A stretch of 64,000 bases of DNA, from NCBI GenBank assembly GCA_965140775.1, contig OZ223471.1, positions 1,922,001-1,986,000 on the forward strand, in the 5' to 3' direction. Position 1 is the stretch's first letter; each line of letters opens with the position of its first letter. The notes beneath the pieces are model-generated. The model saw only the letters and a program-made list of their open reading frames with translations, made no database searches and was not told where the DNA came from. This DNA is from UBA6244 sp965140775 (GTDB lineage: Bacteria; Bacteroidota; Bacteroidia; Bacteroidales; F082). A program made the translations under genes and the position numbers. Shown piece by piece: positions 1 to 8,654 of the stretch.

Positions 1-1628
1 GTAACAGCGTCGCCTCCAGGTTGTTGTATGTATTCAAAATGACTAAACCGTTCGAAATCTGCCAGGTCGCCGTAAAGGAACTCCCCTCCCCAGATATGAC
101 CATCGGTACCAAGCCCTGTTCCATCGAAGCAGATACCAATAACCGGCTCAATAAGTTGATGTTCGGCCATGCAGGAGGCCATGTGGGCATGGTGATGTTG
201 AACACGTAGGACGGGAATTTTCATTTCATCAGCAAAACGAGACGAAAGGTAGTCGGGATGGAGGTCGGCCACGGCAAGGGTGGGGGTGAAGCGGAATAAT
301 TCACCGTATCTGCCCACCGATTCCCTGTAAAAATCAAGGGTCTCCATGTTTTTTAAATCTCCGATGTGCTGACTAAGTATGGCCTGATTTCCTTTGCCAA
401 TGGCGAAACAATTCACCAGCTCGGCACCGGCGGCAAAAATTCCTTCGGTGTTCAGCTCCAGGGTTATGGGCGAGGGGGCAAACCCACGCGATCGTCGGAT
501 CATTCTGGGCTTTTCATTCACCACAAAAATAACCGAATCATCGGTTCTGTTATAAATTTCACGATTATAGCTGATTACGGCATCTGTTTTGGGCAGAAAG
601 GTGCGCAAGGCTTCTTCGTTGTTGATTAAAATGGGTTCGTCGCTGATGTTACCACTGGTCAGAACCATGTAATCTGTTTTTAATTTGCCAAACAACATGT
701 GATGAAAAGGCATGTAGGGCAGCATGATGCCCACGGTGTCGAGGCCTTTGGCCAAATCTTCGGGTAGCTTAAAACGGTTTTTTGCCAATAAAATTGGACG
801 CTGCCAGTTGGTAAGTGCGTTTTCCTCCGGGGTGTTCAAAACAACAAGCGCTCTTGCTTTTTCCAAATTTCTGACCATGAGGGCAAAAGGTTTACCTTCA
901 CGCACTTTGATGTCGCGCAAAAGTGCCAGCGCATCCGTGTTGGTGGCATCACAGGCCAGGTGATATCCTCCCATTCCTTTGATGGCCAATACTTTGCCCG
1001 AATCGATGAGGTGGGCAGTTTGAGCAAGAATGTCGGTTATATCGGTGATGTGACCCTGAGTTGTTTGCAGGGTATAGTGGGGTCCGCACGTGTTGCAGGC
1101 CACAGGTTGAGCATGAAATCGTCGATCGAGTACATCCACATATTCGGCGGCACAGGTGTCACACATGACAAAGGGTGCCATGGTGGTGAGGGGACGGTCG
1201 TAGGGCAATTGTTGAATGATGGTGAACCGGGGACCGCAGTTGGTGCAGTTGATTAGGGGGAATTGCAAACGGTGGGGTTGGTGAAGCAGGTCGTCGAGGC
1301 ACTCGTCGCATACCGCAATGTCGGGACTTACTTCGGTAACTTCATCGGAGGCCACCGTGCTTTTTACAATTTGAAAATCCGAAAAATTGTGGTAAGGGGC
1401 GTCCTCTGTATTCATGGAGGTGATGGAAGCTGCCCGTGGTATCTCAAGAGGCAACGCCTTGATGAAGTTTTCCAGATGCTGTGGGGCGGCTTCGGCAAGG
1501 ATAATCACCCCTGCGTTGGTGTTTTCTACAGTTCCGTTTATCTTGTATTTATGGGCAATTCGGTAAATGGCGGGTCTGAATCCTACCCCTTGTACAAGTC
1601 CTTTGATGATAATTTTTTTCGATTCCAT
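1..1628 (-). CDS. hypF: Carbamoyltransferase HypF (3' end cut by window edge)
   Basis: HypF makes the cyanide ligands of the [NiFe] active site: it transfers the carbamoyl group of carbamoyl phosphate to HypE. Reading the minus strand from the ATG at 1628 gives about 542 residues with no stop before the edge; family members are about 750 long, so the C-terminus is missing. Domains in order: acylphosphatase (GLVQGVGFRP, residues 10-19), a zinc-finger pair (C107/C110, C128/C131, C156/C159, C178/C181), a YrdC-like domain (KGMGGYHLACDATN near 217-230) and the start of the Kae1-like domain with HHHAHMASC. It is divergent from the hydrogenase operon, which fits its maturation role. A TAnnTTTG match (CAAAACTA on the plus strand, 1650-1657) is a plausible -7 box. 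Other hyp genes may lie to the left. Confidence 0.95.
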   Translation of the reverse strand, partial: MESKKIIIKGLVQGVGFRPAIYRIAHKYKINGTVENTNAGVIILAEAAPQHLENFIKALPLEIPRAASITSMNTEDAPYHNFSDFQIVKSTVASDEVTEVSPDIAVCDECLDDLLHQPHRLQFPLINCTNCGPRFTIIQQLPYDRPLTTMAPFVMCDTCAAEYVDVLDRRFHAQPVACNTCGPHYTLQTTQGHITDITDILAQTAHLIDSGKVLAIKGMGGYHLACDATNTDALALLRDIKVREGKPFALMVRNLEKARALVVLNTPEENALTNWQRPILLAKNRFKLPEDLAKGLDTVGIMLPYMPFHHMLFGKLKTDYMVLTSGNISDEPILINNEEALRTFLPKTDAVISYNREIYNRTDDSVIFVVNEKPRMIRRSRGFAPSPITLELNTEGIFAAGAELVNCFAIGKGNQAILSQHIGDLKNMETLDFYRESVGRYGELFRFTPTLAVADLHPDYLSSRFADEMKIPVLRVQHHHAHMASCMAEHQLIEPVIGICFDGTGLGTDGHIWGGEFLYGDLADFERFSHFEYIQQPGGDAV

Positions 1629-1683
1629 TTTTGTACTCCGGTCAGCCTGCAAAACTAATTTAAAATCAATATAAATTTTCAAT

Positions 1684-1735
1684 TGTTAATCATTTAACAG
1701 AATATTGAAGTATATTTGCTGTTAATTAATTAACA
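1684..1735. promoter_or_regulatory. hypF/hoxF divergent control region with two matching palindromes
   Basis: Two 16-bp palindromes share the pattern TGTTAA-N4-TTAACA: 1684-1699 (TGTTAATCATTTAACA) and 1720-1735 (TGTTAATTAATTAACA). Their centres are 36 bp apart. A hox -7 box TATATTTG sits between them at 1711-1718, so the second palindrome covers the expected transcription start. For hypF, transcribed leftward, the first palindrome would centre near -48. The shape (two-fold symmetric, 6-bp arms, 4-bp spacer) resembles Crp/Fnr-family sites, but the regulator is not identifiable here. Confidence 0.6.
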
Positions 1736-1775
1736 ATCAAATTGTAATCTTTTTCCCACAAAAAAGTAATTATCA

Positions 1776-3584
1776 ATGAAGGACAGAATCATTAAAATTA
1801 TCAGCAAATACAATGGTGACAGCACCAGGCTCATGGATATCCTGCACGATATTCAGGAGGTGGAAGGGTATATCAGTAAAGACACCATTGCGCTGCTGGC
1901 AGATAAGTTGGCCCTCTCTGCAGTACAAATCGAGGAAACGGTTTCTTTCTATCATTTTTACAGCGACCAACCATTGGCGAAAGTCAATATTTATTTAAAC
2001 GACAGTGTAACCGCCAACATGAATGGGCGGAAAGAGGTGTTGAAGGCGTTTGAAACGGCCTGCGGCATCAAAGAGGGTCAGGTAAGTGCTGACGGAACAC
2101 TGGGGTTGTTTGCCACTTCTTGCATTGGCATGAATGATCAGGAACCTGCCGCCATTATCAACGATCGGGTTTTTACCAGATTAACTCCTTATCGGGCCAA
2201 TCAAATTGTGGCGGGTCTGAAACAAGGAAAATCTGTTGAAGAGTTGGTGGTAGAAGAATTGGGTGATGGAAAAAATGCGCTTCCCCAAATAGGTGCCACA
2301 GTTTGCAACAATATCCGCCGCAAAGGTGCTTTGCTCAATCATGATTATCCTTTGTTTTCAGTGATTAAAGAAGTTTTGCCTGTTACCTCTGCCGAGGAAA
2401 TCATTGATATCGTATCCGAATCCAATATCCGTGGCCGAGGTGGTGCCGGATTTCCTACAGGTTTGAAATGGAAATTTGGAAGTCGCGCCAAAGGTGCTCG
2501 TCGCTTTATCATTTGCAACGCGGATGAAGGCGAACCAGGCACCTTTAAAGACAGAGTTTTGCTGACCGAATATCCCGAGATGGTGTTCGAAGGTATGGTA
2601 ACTGCCGGATATGCCGTTGGTGCCGACCTGGGCCTGTTGTATTTGCGTTATGAATACAAATACCTGCTCAACTACCTCAATGGCATATTGGACAACATGC
2701 GTAAGCAAAACTATTTGGGTAAGAATGTAGGTGGAGTTGAAGATTTCAATTTTGATATTCGCATTCAGCTCGGAGCCGGTGCCTACATCTGTGGTGAGGA
2801 GTCGGCTTTGATCGAATCACTGGAAGGCAAGCGTGGCGAACCCCGCGACAAGCCACCATTCCCTGTAGAAAAGGGTTATTTGAACATGCCCACCGTGGTA
2901 AACAATGTGGAAACATTGGCCACCGTGGTGAAAATCATCAGAAATGGTGCCGATTGGTTCAACGGACTCGGAAACAAAGATTCGGCAGGAACCAAGGTGT
3001 TGAGTATTTCGGGCGACTGTCGTTTCCCCGGAATTTATGAAGTAGAATGGGGCTTTAAAATCAGCGATGTACTGGATATGTGCGGAGCTTTAGACGTACA
3101 AGCCATTCAGGTGGGCGGTCCTTCGGGAACGCTTATCGGTCCCAAAGATTTTCACCGTGAGCTGAGCTATTCAGACCTGCCAACAGGAGGTTCCATGATT
3201 GTGTTCAACAAAAGCCGCAATTTGCTCACTGATGTGGTGCTCAATTTCATGAATTTCTTTATTGAGGAATCATGTGGCTCGTGTTCCACATGTCGTAACA
3301 TGCCTTATGTGCTGCGCGAAAAACTGTTGAAAATCGTCAACGGTCGTGGCATTGGTCAGGACCTTACCGACATGACCGAGTGGGCCAAAGTGTTGAGTGT
3401 AAGTCGTTGTGGATTAGGCCAGACAGCGGCCAACCCCATCGTTTCAAGTATCCGCAATTTCAGGCCTTTGTATGAAGCGCTTCTTCAAAAAGATGTGGCC
3501 TACGACAGTGGATTTACCCTCGAGACCTCTGTTTTGGAATCATGTAAAGTGGTTGGACGCCAGCCGAATTTTCACCATAAATGA
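1776..3584 (+). CDS. hoxF: NAD-reducing hydrogenase diaphorase large subunit HoxF
   Basis: This is the FMN- and NAD(H)-binding subunit of the soluble bidirectional [NiFe] hydrogenase; it passes electrons between NAD(H) and HoxU. The 602-residue protein is a NuoE-like domain (about 1-150) fused to a NuoF-like domain, as in Ralstonia HoxF, which has about the same length. Visible motifs are RGRGGAGFPTGLKW (219-232), NADEGEPGTFKDR (248-260, FMN region), GAGAYICGEESALIE (333-347, nucleotide region) and the [4Fe-4S] ligands C500, C503, C506 and C545. In the NuoE-like part only C116 of the usual four cluster cysteines remains; N120 replaces its partner and both N-terminal ligands are absent. It is the first gene of the hox operon, 15 nt before hoxU. 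Confidence 0.95.
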   Translation: MKDRIIKIISKYNGDSTRLMDILHDIQEVEGYISKDTIALLADKLALSAVQIEETVSFYHFYSDQPLAKVNIYLNDSVTANMNGRKEVLKAFETACGIKEGQVSADGTLGLFATSCIGMNDQEPAAIINDRVFTRLTPYRANQIVAGLKQGKSVEELVVEELGDGKNALPQIGATVCNNIRRKGALLNHDYPLFSVIKEVLPVTSAEEIIDIVSESNIRGRGGAGFPTGLKWKFGSRAKGARRFIICNADEGEPGTFKDRVLLTEYPEMVFEGMVTAGYAVGADLGLLYLRYEYKYLLNYLNGILDNMRKQNYLGKNVGGVEDFNFDIRIQLGAGAYICGEESALIESLEGKRGEPRDKPPFPVEKGYLNMPTVVNNVETLATVVKIIRNGADWFNGLGNKDSAGTKVLSISGDCRFPGIYEVEWGFKISDVLDMCGALDVQAIQVGGPSGTLIGPKDFHRELSYSDLPTGGSMIVFNKSRNLLTDVVLNFMNFFIEESCGSCSTCRNMPYVLREKLLKIVNGRGIGQDLTDMTEWAKVLSVSRCGLGQTAANPIVSSIRNFRPLYEALLQKDVAYDSGFTLETSVLESCKVVGRQPNFHHK

Positions 3585-3599
3585 TAAAACCTGAATAAA

Positions 3600-4295
3600 A
3601 TGACGAATAAAGTTAAAATAAAGATTGACGGTAAAGAAATTATCACCGATCAGGGCAAAACCATCGTGGAAGCTGCCCATGAAAACGGTGTTTTTATCCC
3701 TACCTTGTGCAATTTTGCCGGTGCCTTGCCCAAAGGCTGCTGCAGAATGTGTACCATCAAAATCAACAACAGGTTTATGACAGCCTGTACCACGCCTGCA
3801 GCCTCAGGTATGGAAATTGAAAACAACACCAAAGAAATCAACGATTTCAGAAAAAGCATCATCGAATTGCTTTTCGTGAGCGGTAACCATTTTTGCCCCT
3901 CTTGCGAGAAAAGCGGAAATTGCGAACTTCAAGCCCTGGCCTATCGTTACCAAATGATGGTTCCCAGATTTCCTTATGCCTTTCCACAAAAATCTGTGGA
4001 TGGCAGCAATCCACGCATCATCAAAGACCAAAACAGATGTATTTTGTGCAAACGCTGCATCAAAACCATCAAGGATGACGAAGGACGTAACTATTTCGCC
4101 TTCAAGGAAAGAGGTCATAAGCTGGAAGTGATTCTGGACGAAGAACTTGGAAAAGACATGTCGGATGCTTTGGCCAAAAAAGCCATGGAAAATTGTCCGG
4201 TGGGCTCCATTATATATAAGGAGATTGGTTTTGCGGCACCCATTGGCACACGCAAATACGACAACAAACCCATTGGAAGTGAAATCGAAAATTAA
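3600..4295 (+). CDS. hoxU: NAD-reducing hydrogenase diaphorase small subunit HoxU
   Basis: HoxU is the iron-sulfur wire between the hydrogenase module (HoxHY) and the flavin subunit HoxF. The 231 residues correspond to the N-terminal part of NuoG. A [2Fe-2S] ferredoxin domain uses C37, C48, C51 and C63. A NuoG-type segment GNHFCPSCEKSGNC (95-108) supplies H97, C99, C102 and C108. A further [4Fe-4S] set is C147, C150, C153 and C199. Length and motif order match HoxU of group 3d enzymes, and the protein lacks the long C-terminal part of a true NuoG. It lies between hoxF and hoxY with gaps of 15 and 18 nt, so the genes are almost certainly cotranscribed. Confidence 0.93.
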   Translation: MTNKVKIKIDGKEIITDQGKTIVEAAHENGVFIPTLCNFAGALPKGCCRMCTIKINNRFMTACTTPAASGMEIENNTKEINDFRKSIIELLFVSGNHFCPSCEKSGNCELQALAYRYQMMVPRFPYAFPQKSVDGSNPRIIKDQNRCILCKRCIKTIKDDEGRNYFAFKERGHKLEVILDEELGKDMSDALAKKAMENCPVGSIIYKEIGFAAPIGTRKYDNKPIGSEIEN

Positions 4296-4313
4296 CTTTG
4301 AAAACCTAAGAAA

Positions 4314-4862
4314 ATGGAAAAAAAGATCATAGCAACTACTTCACTGGCCGGATGTTTTGGATGTCATATGTCCATTCTCGACATTGACGAACGTATCCTC
4401 GACCTCATTGAATTGGTTGAGTTTAATAAATCTCCTGTCGATGATATTAAAACCTTTACCAAACCCGTTGATATTGGTATTATCGAAGGGGGCTGCTGCA
4501 ACAGCGAAAATGTGGAAGTGTTGCGTAGTTTCAGAGAAAATTGCAAGGTGCTGATTTCGTTGGGCGAATGTGCCATCATGGGTGGTTTGCCGGCCTTACG
4601 TAACGGTATTCCCATCGAAGAATGCTTGCGCGAAGCCTATTTGGAAGGCCCAACGGTTGGACTCAATACCGAGCATATATTGCCCAACGACGATGAGTTG
4701 CCCATGCTTCTCGATAAGGTATATCCATGTCACGAAATTGTGAAAGTGGATTATTATCTGCCCGGTTGTCCACCACGTGCCGACCTGATTTGGGACGCGC
4801 TTGTAGCCCTGATCACCGGCAACGAAATGGATTTGCCTTACGAAGTTGTTAAATTTGACTAA
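4314..4862 (+). CDS. hoxY: [NiFe] hydrogenase small subunit HoxY
   Basis: HoxY is the electron-transfer subunit that pairs with HoxH. Of 182 residues, C14, C17, C86 and C152 (contexts GCFGC, GEC and PGCPP) form the proximal [4Fe-4S] site expected for this family. There is no Tat signal, so the enzyme should be cytoplasmic. The short length and single-cluster layout fit the NADH-dehydrogenase subunit B-like small subunits of group 3 hydrogenases and not the long periplasmic uptake type. It is 18 nt after hoxU and 22 nt before hoxH. Confidence 0.94.
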   Translation: MEKKIIATTSLAGCFGCHMSILDIDERILDLIELVEFNKSPVDDIKTFTKPVDIGIIEGGCCNSENVEVLRSFRENCKVLISLGECAIMGGLPALRNGIPIEECLREAYLEGPTVGLNTEHILPNDDELPMLLDKVYPCHEIVKVDYYLPGCPPRADLIWDALVALITGNEMDLPYEVVKFD

Positions 4863-4884
4863 CTATTTGAAAACTATTTGAATC

Positions 4885-6336
4885 ATGCCAAAAAAAATCA
4901 CCATAGAACCCGTAACCAGAGTAGAAGGTCACGGAAAAGTAACCATTCAAATTGATGATGCAGGACAAGTTCGCGAATCCAGATTGCACATTGTTGAATT
5001 CAGAGGATTTGAACGTTTTGTTCAGGGTCGTCCCTACTGGGAAGCTCCCGTTTTGGTACAACGCCTTTGCGGAATTTGTCCCGTTAGCCACCACCTGGCT
5101 GCTGCCAAAGCCCTCGACGTTATCGTAGGCGCCGGTACCGGTTTGGGTTTGACTGCCGTGGGCGAGAAAATGCGTCGATTGATGCATTACGGACAGTTTT
5201 TCCAATCACACGTACTTCATTTTTTCCACCTCAGTTCACCCGACTTCCTGTTTGGCATCAATGCAGATCCTGCCTTGCGTAATATCATCGGCGTTGCCAT
5301 GCACCACAAAGATTTGGCGGTTCAGGGTGTGATGATGCGTAAATACGGTCAGGAAATCATCAAACATACTGCCGGTAAAAAAATTCATGGTACAGGTGCC
5401 ATTCCCGGAGGTATCAACAAAAACCTGAGCATCGCCGAACGCGACCTCTTGCTGCACGGCGCCGATCCGCTCAATGCCGACAAAATGGTGGAATGGTCGG
5501 TGGCTGCTTTGGAATTTTTTAAAGCCTACCACAAAAACAACCTGACCCTGGTGGATACCTTCGCCGACTTCCCCTCTAACCACCTGAGTATCGTGCGTGC
5601 TGATGGCGCTTTCGATATTTATAATGGTGTATTACGTGCTGTTGACTCCGAAGGTAACCGCATTTTGAATGATGTGGATTGTCAGGACTACAACCAATAT
5701 ATTGAAGAGGAAGTGCGCAGCTGGAGCTACATGAAATTCCCCTACCTGAAACATCTGGGTAAGGAAAAGGGCTGGTATCGTGTGGGACCGTTGTCGCGGT
5801 TGAATACCTGTGATTTTATTCCTACACCGCTGGCACAGAAAGAGTTTGAGTTGTTTAAAGCCTATACCAACGGTAAACCCAACAACAAAACCCTGCATTA
5901 TCACTGGGCTCGTTTGATTGAAACACTGCATGCCGCCGAAGAAATCAGAAACTTGTTGCAAGATCCCGATTTGCAAAACGAAGACCTGGTGGTAAAAGGC
6001 GAAAAATCGCATCGTGGTGTGGGTATTATCGAAGCCCCGCGTGGAACACTTTTCCATCACTACGAAATTAACGACAATGATCAAATTACCCTGGCCAACC
6101 TGATCGTGTCCACAACCAACAACAACGAACCCATGAACATAGCCGTAAACCTTACAGCCAAATCGTTTATGAACGGACAAAAGGAAATTACCGAAGGTAT
6201 GATGAACGCCGTTGAGGTAGCCATACGTGCCTACGATCCATGTTTAAGTTGTGCTACGCACGCTTTGGGACAAATGCCACTCGAGATGACCCTTGTTAAT
6301 ACCAACAACGAGATACTTGATCAAAAAACGAAATAA
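4885..6336 (+). CDS. hoxH: [NiFe] hydrogenase large subunit HoxH
   Basis: HoxH is the catalytic subunit holding the Ni-Fe(CN)2CO site that oxidises or evolves H2. The L1 motif RLCGICPVSHH (60-70) gives Ni ligands C62 and C65, and the L2 motif DPCLSCATH (451-459) gives C453 and C456. Twenty-four residues follow H459, beginning ALGQMPLE. This is the C-terminal peptide that a HoxW-type endopeptidase removes after nickel insertion; its length equals what I recall for Ralstonia HoxH. Both ligand pairs are intact, so the enzyme should be active if matured. The gene ends 2 nt before the endopeptidase gene. Confidence 0.96.
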   Translation: MPKKITIEPVTRVEGHGKVTIQIDDAGQVRESRLHIVEFRGFERFVQGRPYWEAPVLVQRLCGICPVSHHLAAAKALDVIVGAGTGLGLTAVGEKMRRLMHYGQFFQSHVLHFFHLSSPDFLFGINADPALRNIIGVAMHHKDLAVQGVMMRKYGQEIIKHTAGKKIHGTGAIPGGINKNLSIAERDLLLHGADPLNADKMVEWSVAALEFFKAYHKNNLTLVDTFADFPSNHLSIVRADGAFDIYNGVLRAVDSEGNRILNDVDCQDYNQYIEEEVRSWSYMKFPYLKHLGKEKGWYRVGPLSRLNTCDFIPTPLAQKEFELFKAYTNGKPNNKTLHYHWARLIETLHAAEEIRNLLQDPDLQNEDLVVKGEKSHRGVGIIEAPRGTLFHHYEINDNDQITLANLIVSTTNNNEPMNIAVNLTAKSFMNGQKEITEGMMNAVEVAIRAYDPCLSCATHALGQMPLEMTLVNTNNEILDQKTK

Positions 6337-6338
6337 TC

Positions 6339-6839
6339 ATGGAACCAAAAAAAAGAGTGCTCATTTATGGCTATGGAAACCCGGGCCGTCAGGATGACGG
6401 GTTGGGGAATGAAATGGTCAACATGATTCAAAAATGGATTGAAACCCATCACCTCACCTGCATGGAAACCGATAGCAATTATCAGTTGAACATCGAAGAT
6501 GCTGAAAAAATTGCCCCTTGGGATATCGTGGTATTTGTTGACGCCACCAAAGAAGAACGCATCAATGAATACACCTTCAAAACAGTGGAACCCTCTGATG
6601 CTCAGGTAGAATTTACCATGCACGCTGTTTCTCCCGCTTATGTTGTTCATTTGGCTCAAAAGCTTTTCAACAAAACCCCCGAAGCATACGTACTGGCCAT
6701 CAAAGGCTACGAATGGGAACTGAAGGAAGGTTTGACCGATTGTGCCAAACTCAACCTGGAGCAGGCATTTCAGTTTTTGGCGCGTCAGTTGGCGGGTTGG
6801 GCACTCATTAAAAAGAATTTACCAATAAGTATGTTATGA
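6339..6839 (+). CDS. hoxW: Hydrogenase maturation endopeptidase (HoxW/HycI family)
   Basis: The 166-residue protein belongs to the M52 hydrogenase maturation proteases, which cleave the C-terminal tail of the large subunit once nickel is bound. The start YGYGNPGRQDDGLGNE is the family GxGN...DDG(x)G motif with its metal-sensing acidic residue; VDATKEE and MHAVSPAYVV match the later conserved regions. It starts 2 nt after hoxH, the predicted substrate, and overlaps the next gene by ATGA at 6836-6839, implying translational coupling. I use hoxW because the context is hoxFUYH; no closer subtype can be assigned by eye. Confidence 0.9.
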   Translation: MEPKKRVLIYGYGNPGRQDDGLGNEMVNMIQKWIETHHLTCMETDSNYQLNIEDAEKIAPWDIVVFVDATKEERINEYTFKTVEPSDAQVEFTMHAVSPAYVVHLAQKLFNKTPEAYVLAIKGYEWELKEGLTDCAKLNLEQAFQFLARQLAGWALIKKNLPISML

Positions 6840-7828
6840 CATTAGATATTTCAACAAACTACATGGGACTTAAACTAAAGAGCCCCATCATTGTAAGTAG
6901 TTCGAAAATTACCGGAGAGCTGGATAATATTAAGTTGTGTGCCCAATTTGGAGCAGGTGCCGTGGTGCTGAAATCCATATTTGAGGAACAAATCAGGGCC
7001 GAAGCCGAAGCCAGGGTGGACGGTAGCAACGAAATGTATTTCTGGTTTCCCGAAGCCAAAGACCATGTGATGGGGATGTCGGTGGAAGCCAACCTGGAAA
7101 AATACCTGAAGTTTGTGGAAGAAGCCAAGGCAGCCGTTGACATTCCTGTAATTGCCAGCATCAACTGTAAATCATCCGATGAATGGCCCAAATTTGCTAA
7201 GTTGATTCAGCAAGCAGGAGCCGATGCCATCGAGTTGAATATCAGTATATTTCCGTTTAATGCTTCGCTCAAAAGTTGCGAGGTGGAGGAAATGTACGTG
7301 GACATCCTCAAAGCAGTTAAAAAGGAAGTCAGCATCCCTGTGTCAATAAAATTGGGATGTTATTTCACCAACTTGTGCTCAATGGCCAACCAGTTGGTAG
7401 CCGAAGGAGCTCAGGGTTTGGTTCTCTTCAACCGCTATTTCCGACCCGATATAGACATCAATACCCTGCAAGTGGTTCACGATAATTATTTGTCCACTCC
7501 AGAGGAACAAAGTCGTTCGCTTCGCTGGATCGCCTTGATGGCAGGCAACAATATCGGGTGCGATTTGGCAGCTTCTACCGGCATTCATTACCATACCGGT
7601 ATGATTAAAATGCTTTTGGCCGGAGCCAATGCCGTTCAAGTGTGCAGTACGCTGTATGCCAATGGAATACCCTATATTGAAAGCATGTTGACAGAGCTTA
7701 AAAAGTGGATGGAAGAACGGAAGTTCAACAGCATATCCGACTTCAAAGGCAAGGCATTGGAAGATATGACCACCATGGCCTCTTTTGAACGCATTCAGTT
7801 TATGAAACGTGATTTTGAAGTATGGTAA
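6836..7828 (+). CDS. Dihydroorotate dehydrogenase-like flavoprotein in the hox operon
   Basis: The 330-residue TIM-barrel protein resembles class 1 dihydroorotate dehydrogenases: N-terminal MGLKLKSPIIVSSS, AVVLKSIFEEQ, IELNIS, SIKLG and the C-terminal FMN-phosphate region around GMIKMLLAGANAVQV. It is probably not PyrD, because I do not see the usual active-site loop with its catalytic base, and it is translationally coupled to hoxW and not to pyr genes. The substrate is unknown. A flavoprotein using the NAD(P)H pool or hydrogenase electrons is a reasonable guess. A terminator follows at 7861-7898, making this the last gene of the hox operon. Confidence 0.8.
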   Translation: MTLDISTNYMGLKLKSPIIVSSSKITGELDNIKLCAQFGAGAVVLKSIFEEQIRAEAEARVDGSNEMYFWFPEAKDHVMGMSVEANLEKYLKFVEEAKAAVDIPVIASINCKSSDEWPKFAKLIQQAGADAIELNISIFPFNASLKSCEVEEMYVDILKAVKKEVSIPVSIKLGCYFTNLCSMANQLVAEGAQGLVLFNRYFRPDIDINTLQVVHDNYLSTPEEQSRSLRWIALMAGNNIGCDLAASTGIHYHTGMIKMLLAGANAVQVCSTLYANGIPYIESMLTELKKWMEERKFNSISDFKGKALEDMTTMASFERIQFMKRDFEVW

Positions 7829-7860
7829 CCTTCTTTGTTAGGTAGGTTTCGCCTAATTTA

Positions 7861-7898
7861 CCGCATGGGTTTGGTTGACAAAAACATGCGGTTTTTTT
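7861..7898 (+). terminator. Intrinsic terminator of the hox operon
   Basis: The perfect 7-bp stem CCGCATG (7861-7867) / CATGCGG (7885-7891) is followed by eight T residues. It lies 32 nt after the last hox-operon stop codon. Its T-run touches the stop codon of the convergent barrel gene. Confidence 0.85.
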
Positions 7899-8643
7899 AT
7901 TTGAATTGATAGATAACCCCGGCATTGATCTGAATCAGTTTGGACCAGTTTCCGGTGCGCTCAGGATTGTTCCACACATTGGCCATGCCATAGGTGATTC
8001 CGGGCGACAGGGTTACCGACCATTGGTCGTTGAGTGCGTACATGCCACCCATATAAAAATGTATCCCCAGATCATAACTGTTGAAATCGGGGGTGGCATC
8101 GCGGCTTACGTGTTCGGTTTCCAACATGGGCACTTCCCAGTCGGGATTGGTGAAGTGTAAGGCATCCTGAGCCGAGATATACCATTCGGAGTAGCCCTCC
8201 AGTTGGGCTTCGAGCAATAACGAATAATAGACCGTAAACTGAAAATACAGCTTAAATCGATTTGTGCCTTTTACATACAACAGACTTAGCGGAATGGTGG
8301 TGTAGCTGGCTTTAAAATCGATGTCTTCGGCGTGATACGAATCTCCGTAATACCCGGTGGAATTATCTACCAATCGCAATTGATTACTCAGATTGAAGGC
8401 ACGTTGGTCGTAATTAAGTCCAAGGCGGATACGGAGGATGTCACTGATGGGATATTCGGCAAACAGCCCCATGTTGATGCCTGTTCCGCCCTTAGAAATC
8501 ATCCATTGATCGCTCACATTGGTCAACTGAATCCCTCCTTCAAAACCCAGGGAGATTTTCTTTTTTGGTGGCTCGTCCTGTGCTCGAATTGCTGAGGCGA
8601 AAACCAGCATAATGAAGCTAATCGAAAGCGCTAAGTGTTTCAT
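7897..8643 (-). CDS. Outer-membrane beta-barrel protein
   Basis: The 248-residue protein starts with a signal peptide (MKHLALSISFIMLVFASAIRA) and continues with alternating hydrophobic/polar strands typical of a small barrel (PorT/OmpA-like fold). It ends in a hydrophobic strand with a terminal aromatic (VIYQFK). No enzymatic motif is visible. It is 11 nt downstream of the Ni/Co-type permease gene on the same strand and may be cotranscribed with it. A role in metal passage is only a guess from that position. Confidence 0.75.
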   Translation of the reverse strand: MKHLALSISFIMLVFASAIRAQDEPPKKKISLGFEGGIQLTNVSDQWMISKGGTGINMGLFAEYPISDILRIRLGLNYDQRAFNLSNQLRLVDNSTGYYGDSYHAEDIDFKASYTTIPLSLLYVKGTNRFKLYFQFTVYYSLLLEAQLEGYSEWYISAQDALHFTNPDWEVPMLETEHVSRDATPDFNSYDLGIHFYMGGMYALNDQWSVTLSPGITYGMANVWNNPERTGNWSKLIQINAGVIYQFK

Positions 8644-8654
8644 AATTAATGATT

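Noticed and set aside
6836..7828. Biosynthetic dihydroorotate dehydrogenase PyrD
   Set aside because: The active-site loop is not recognisable and the gene is coupled to hoxW and not to pyr genes.
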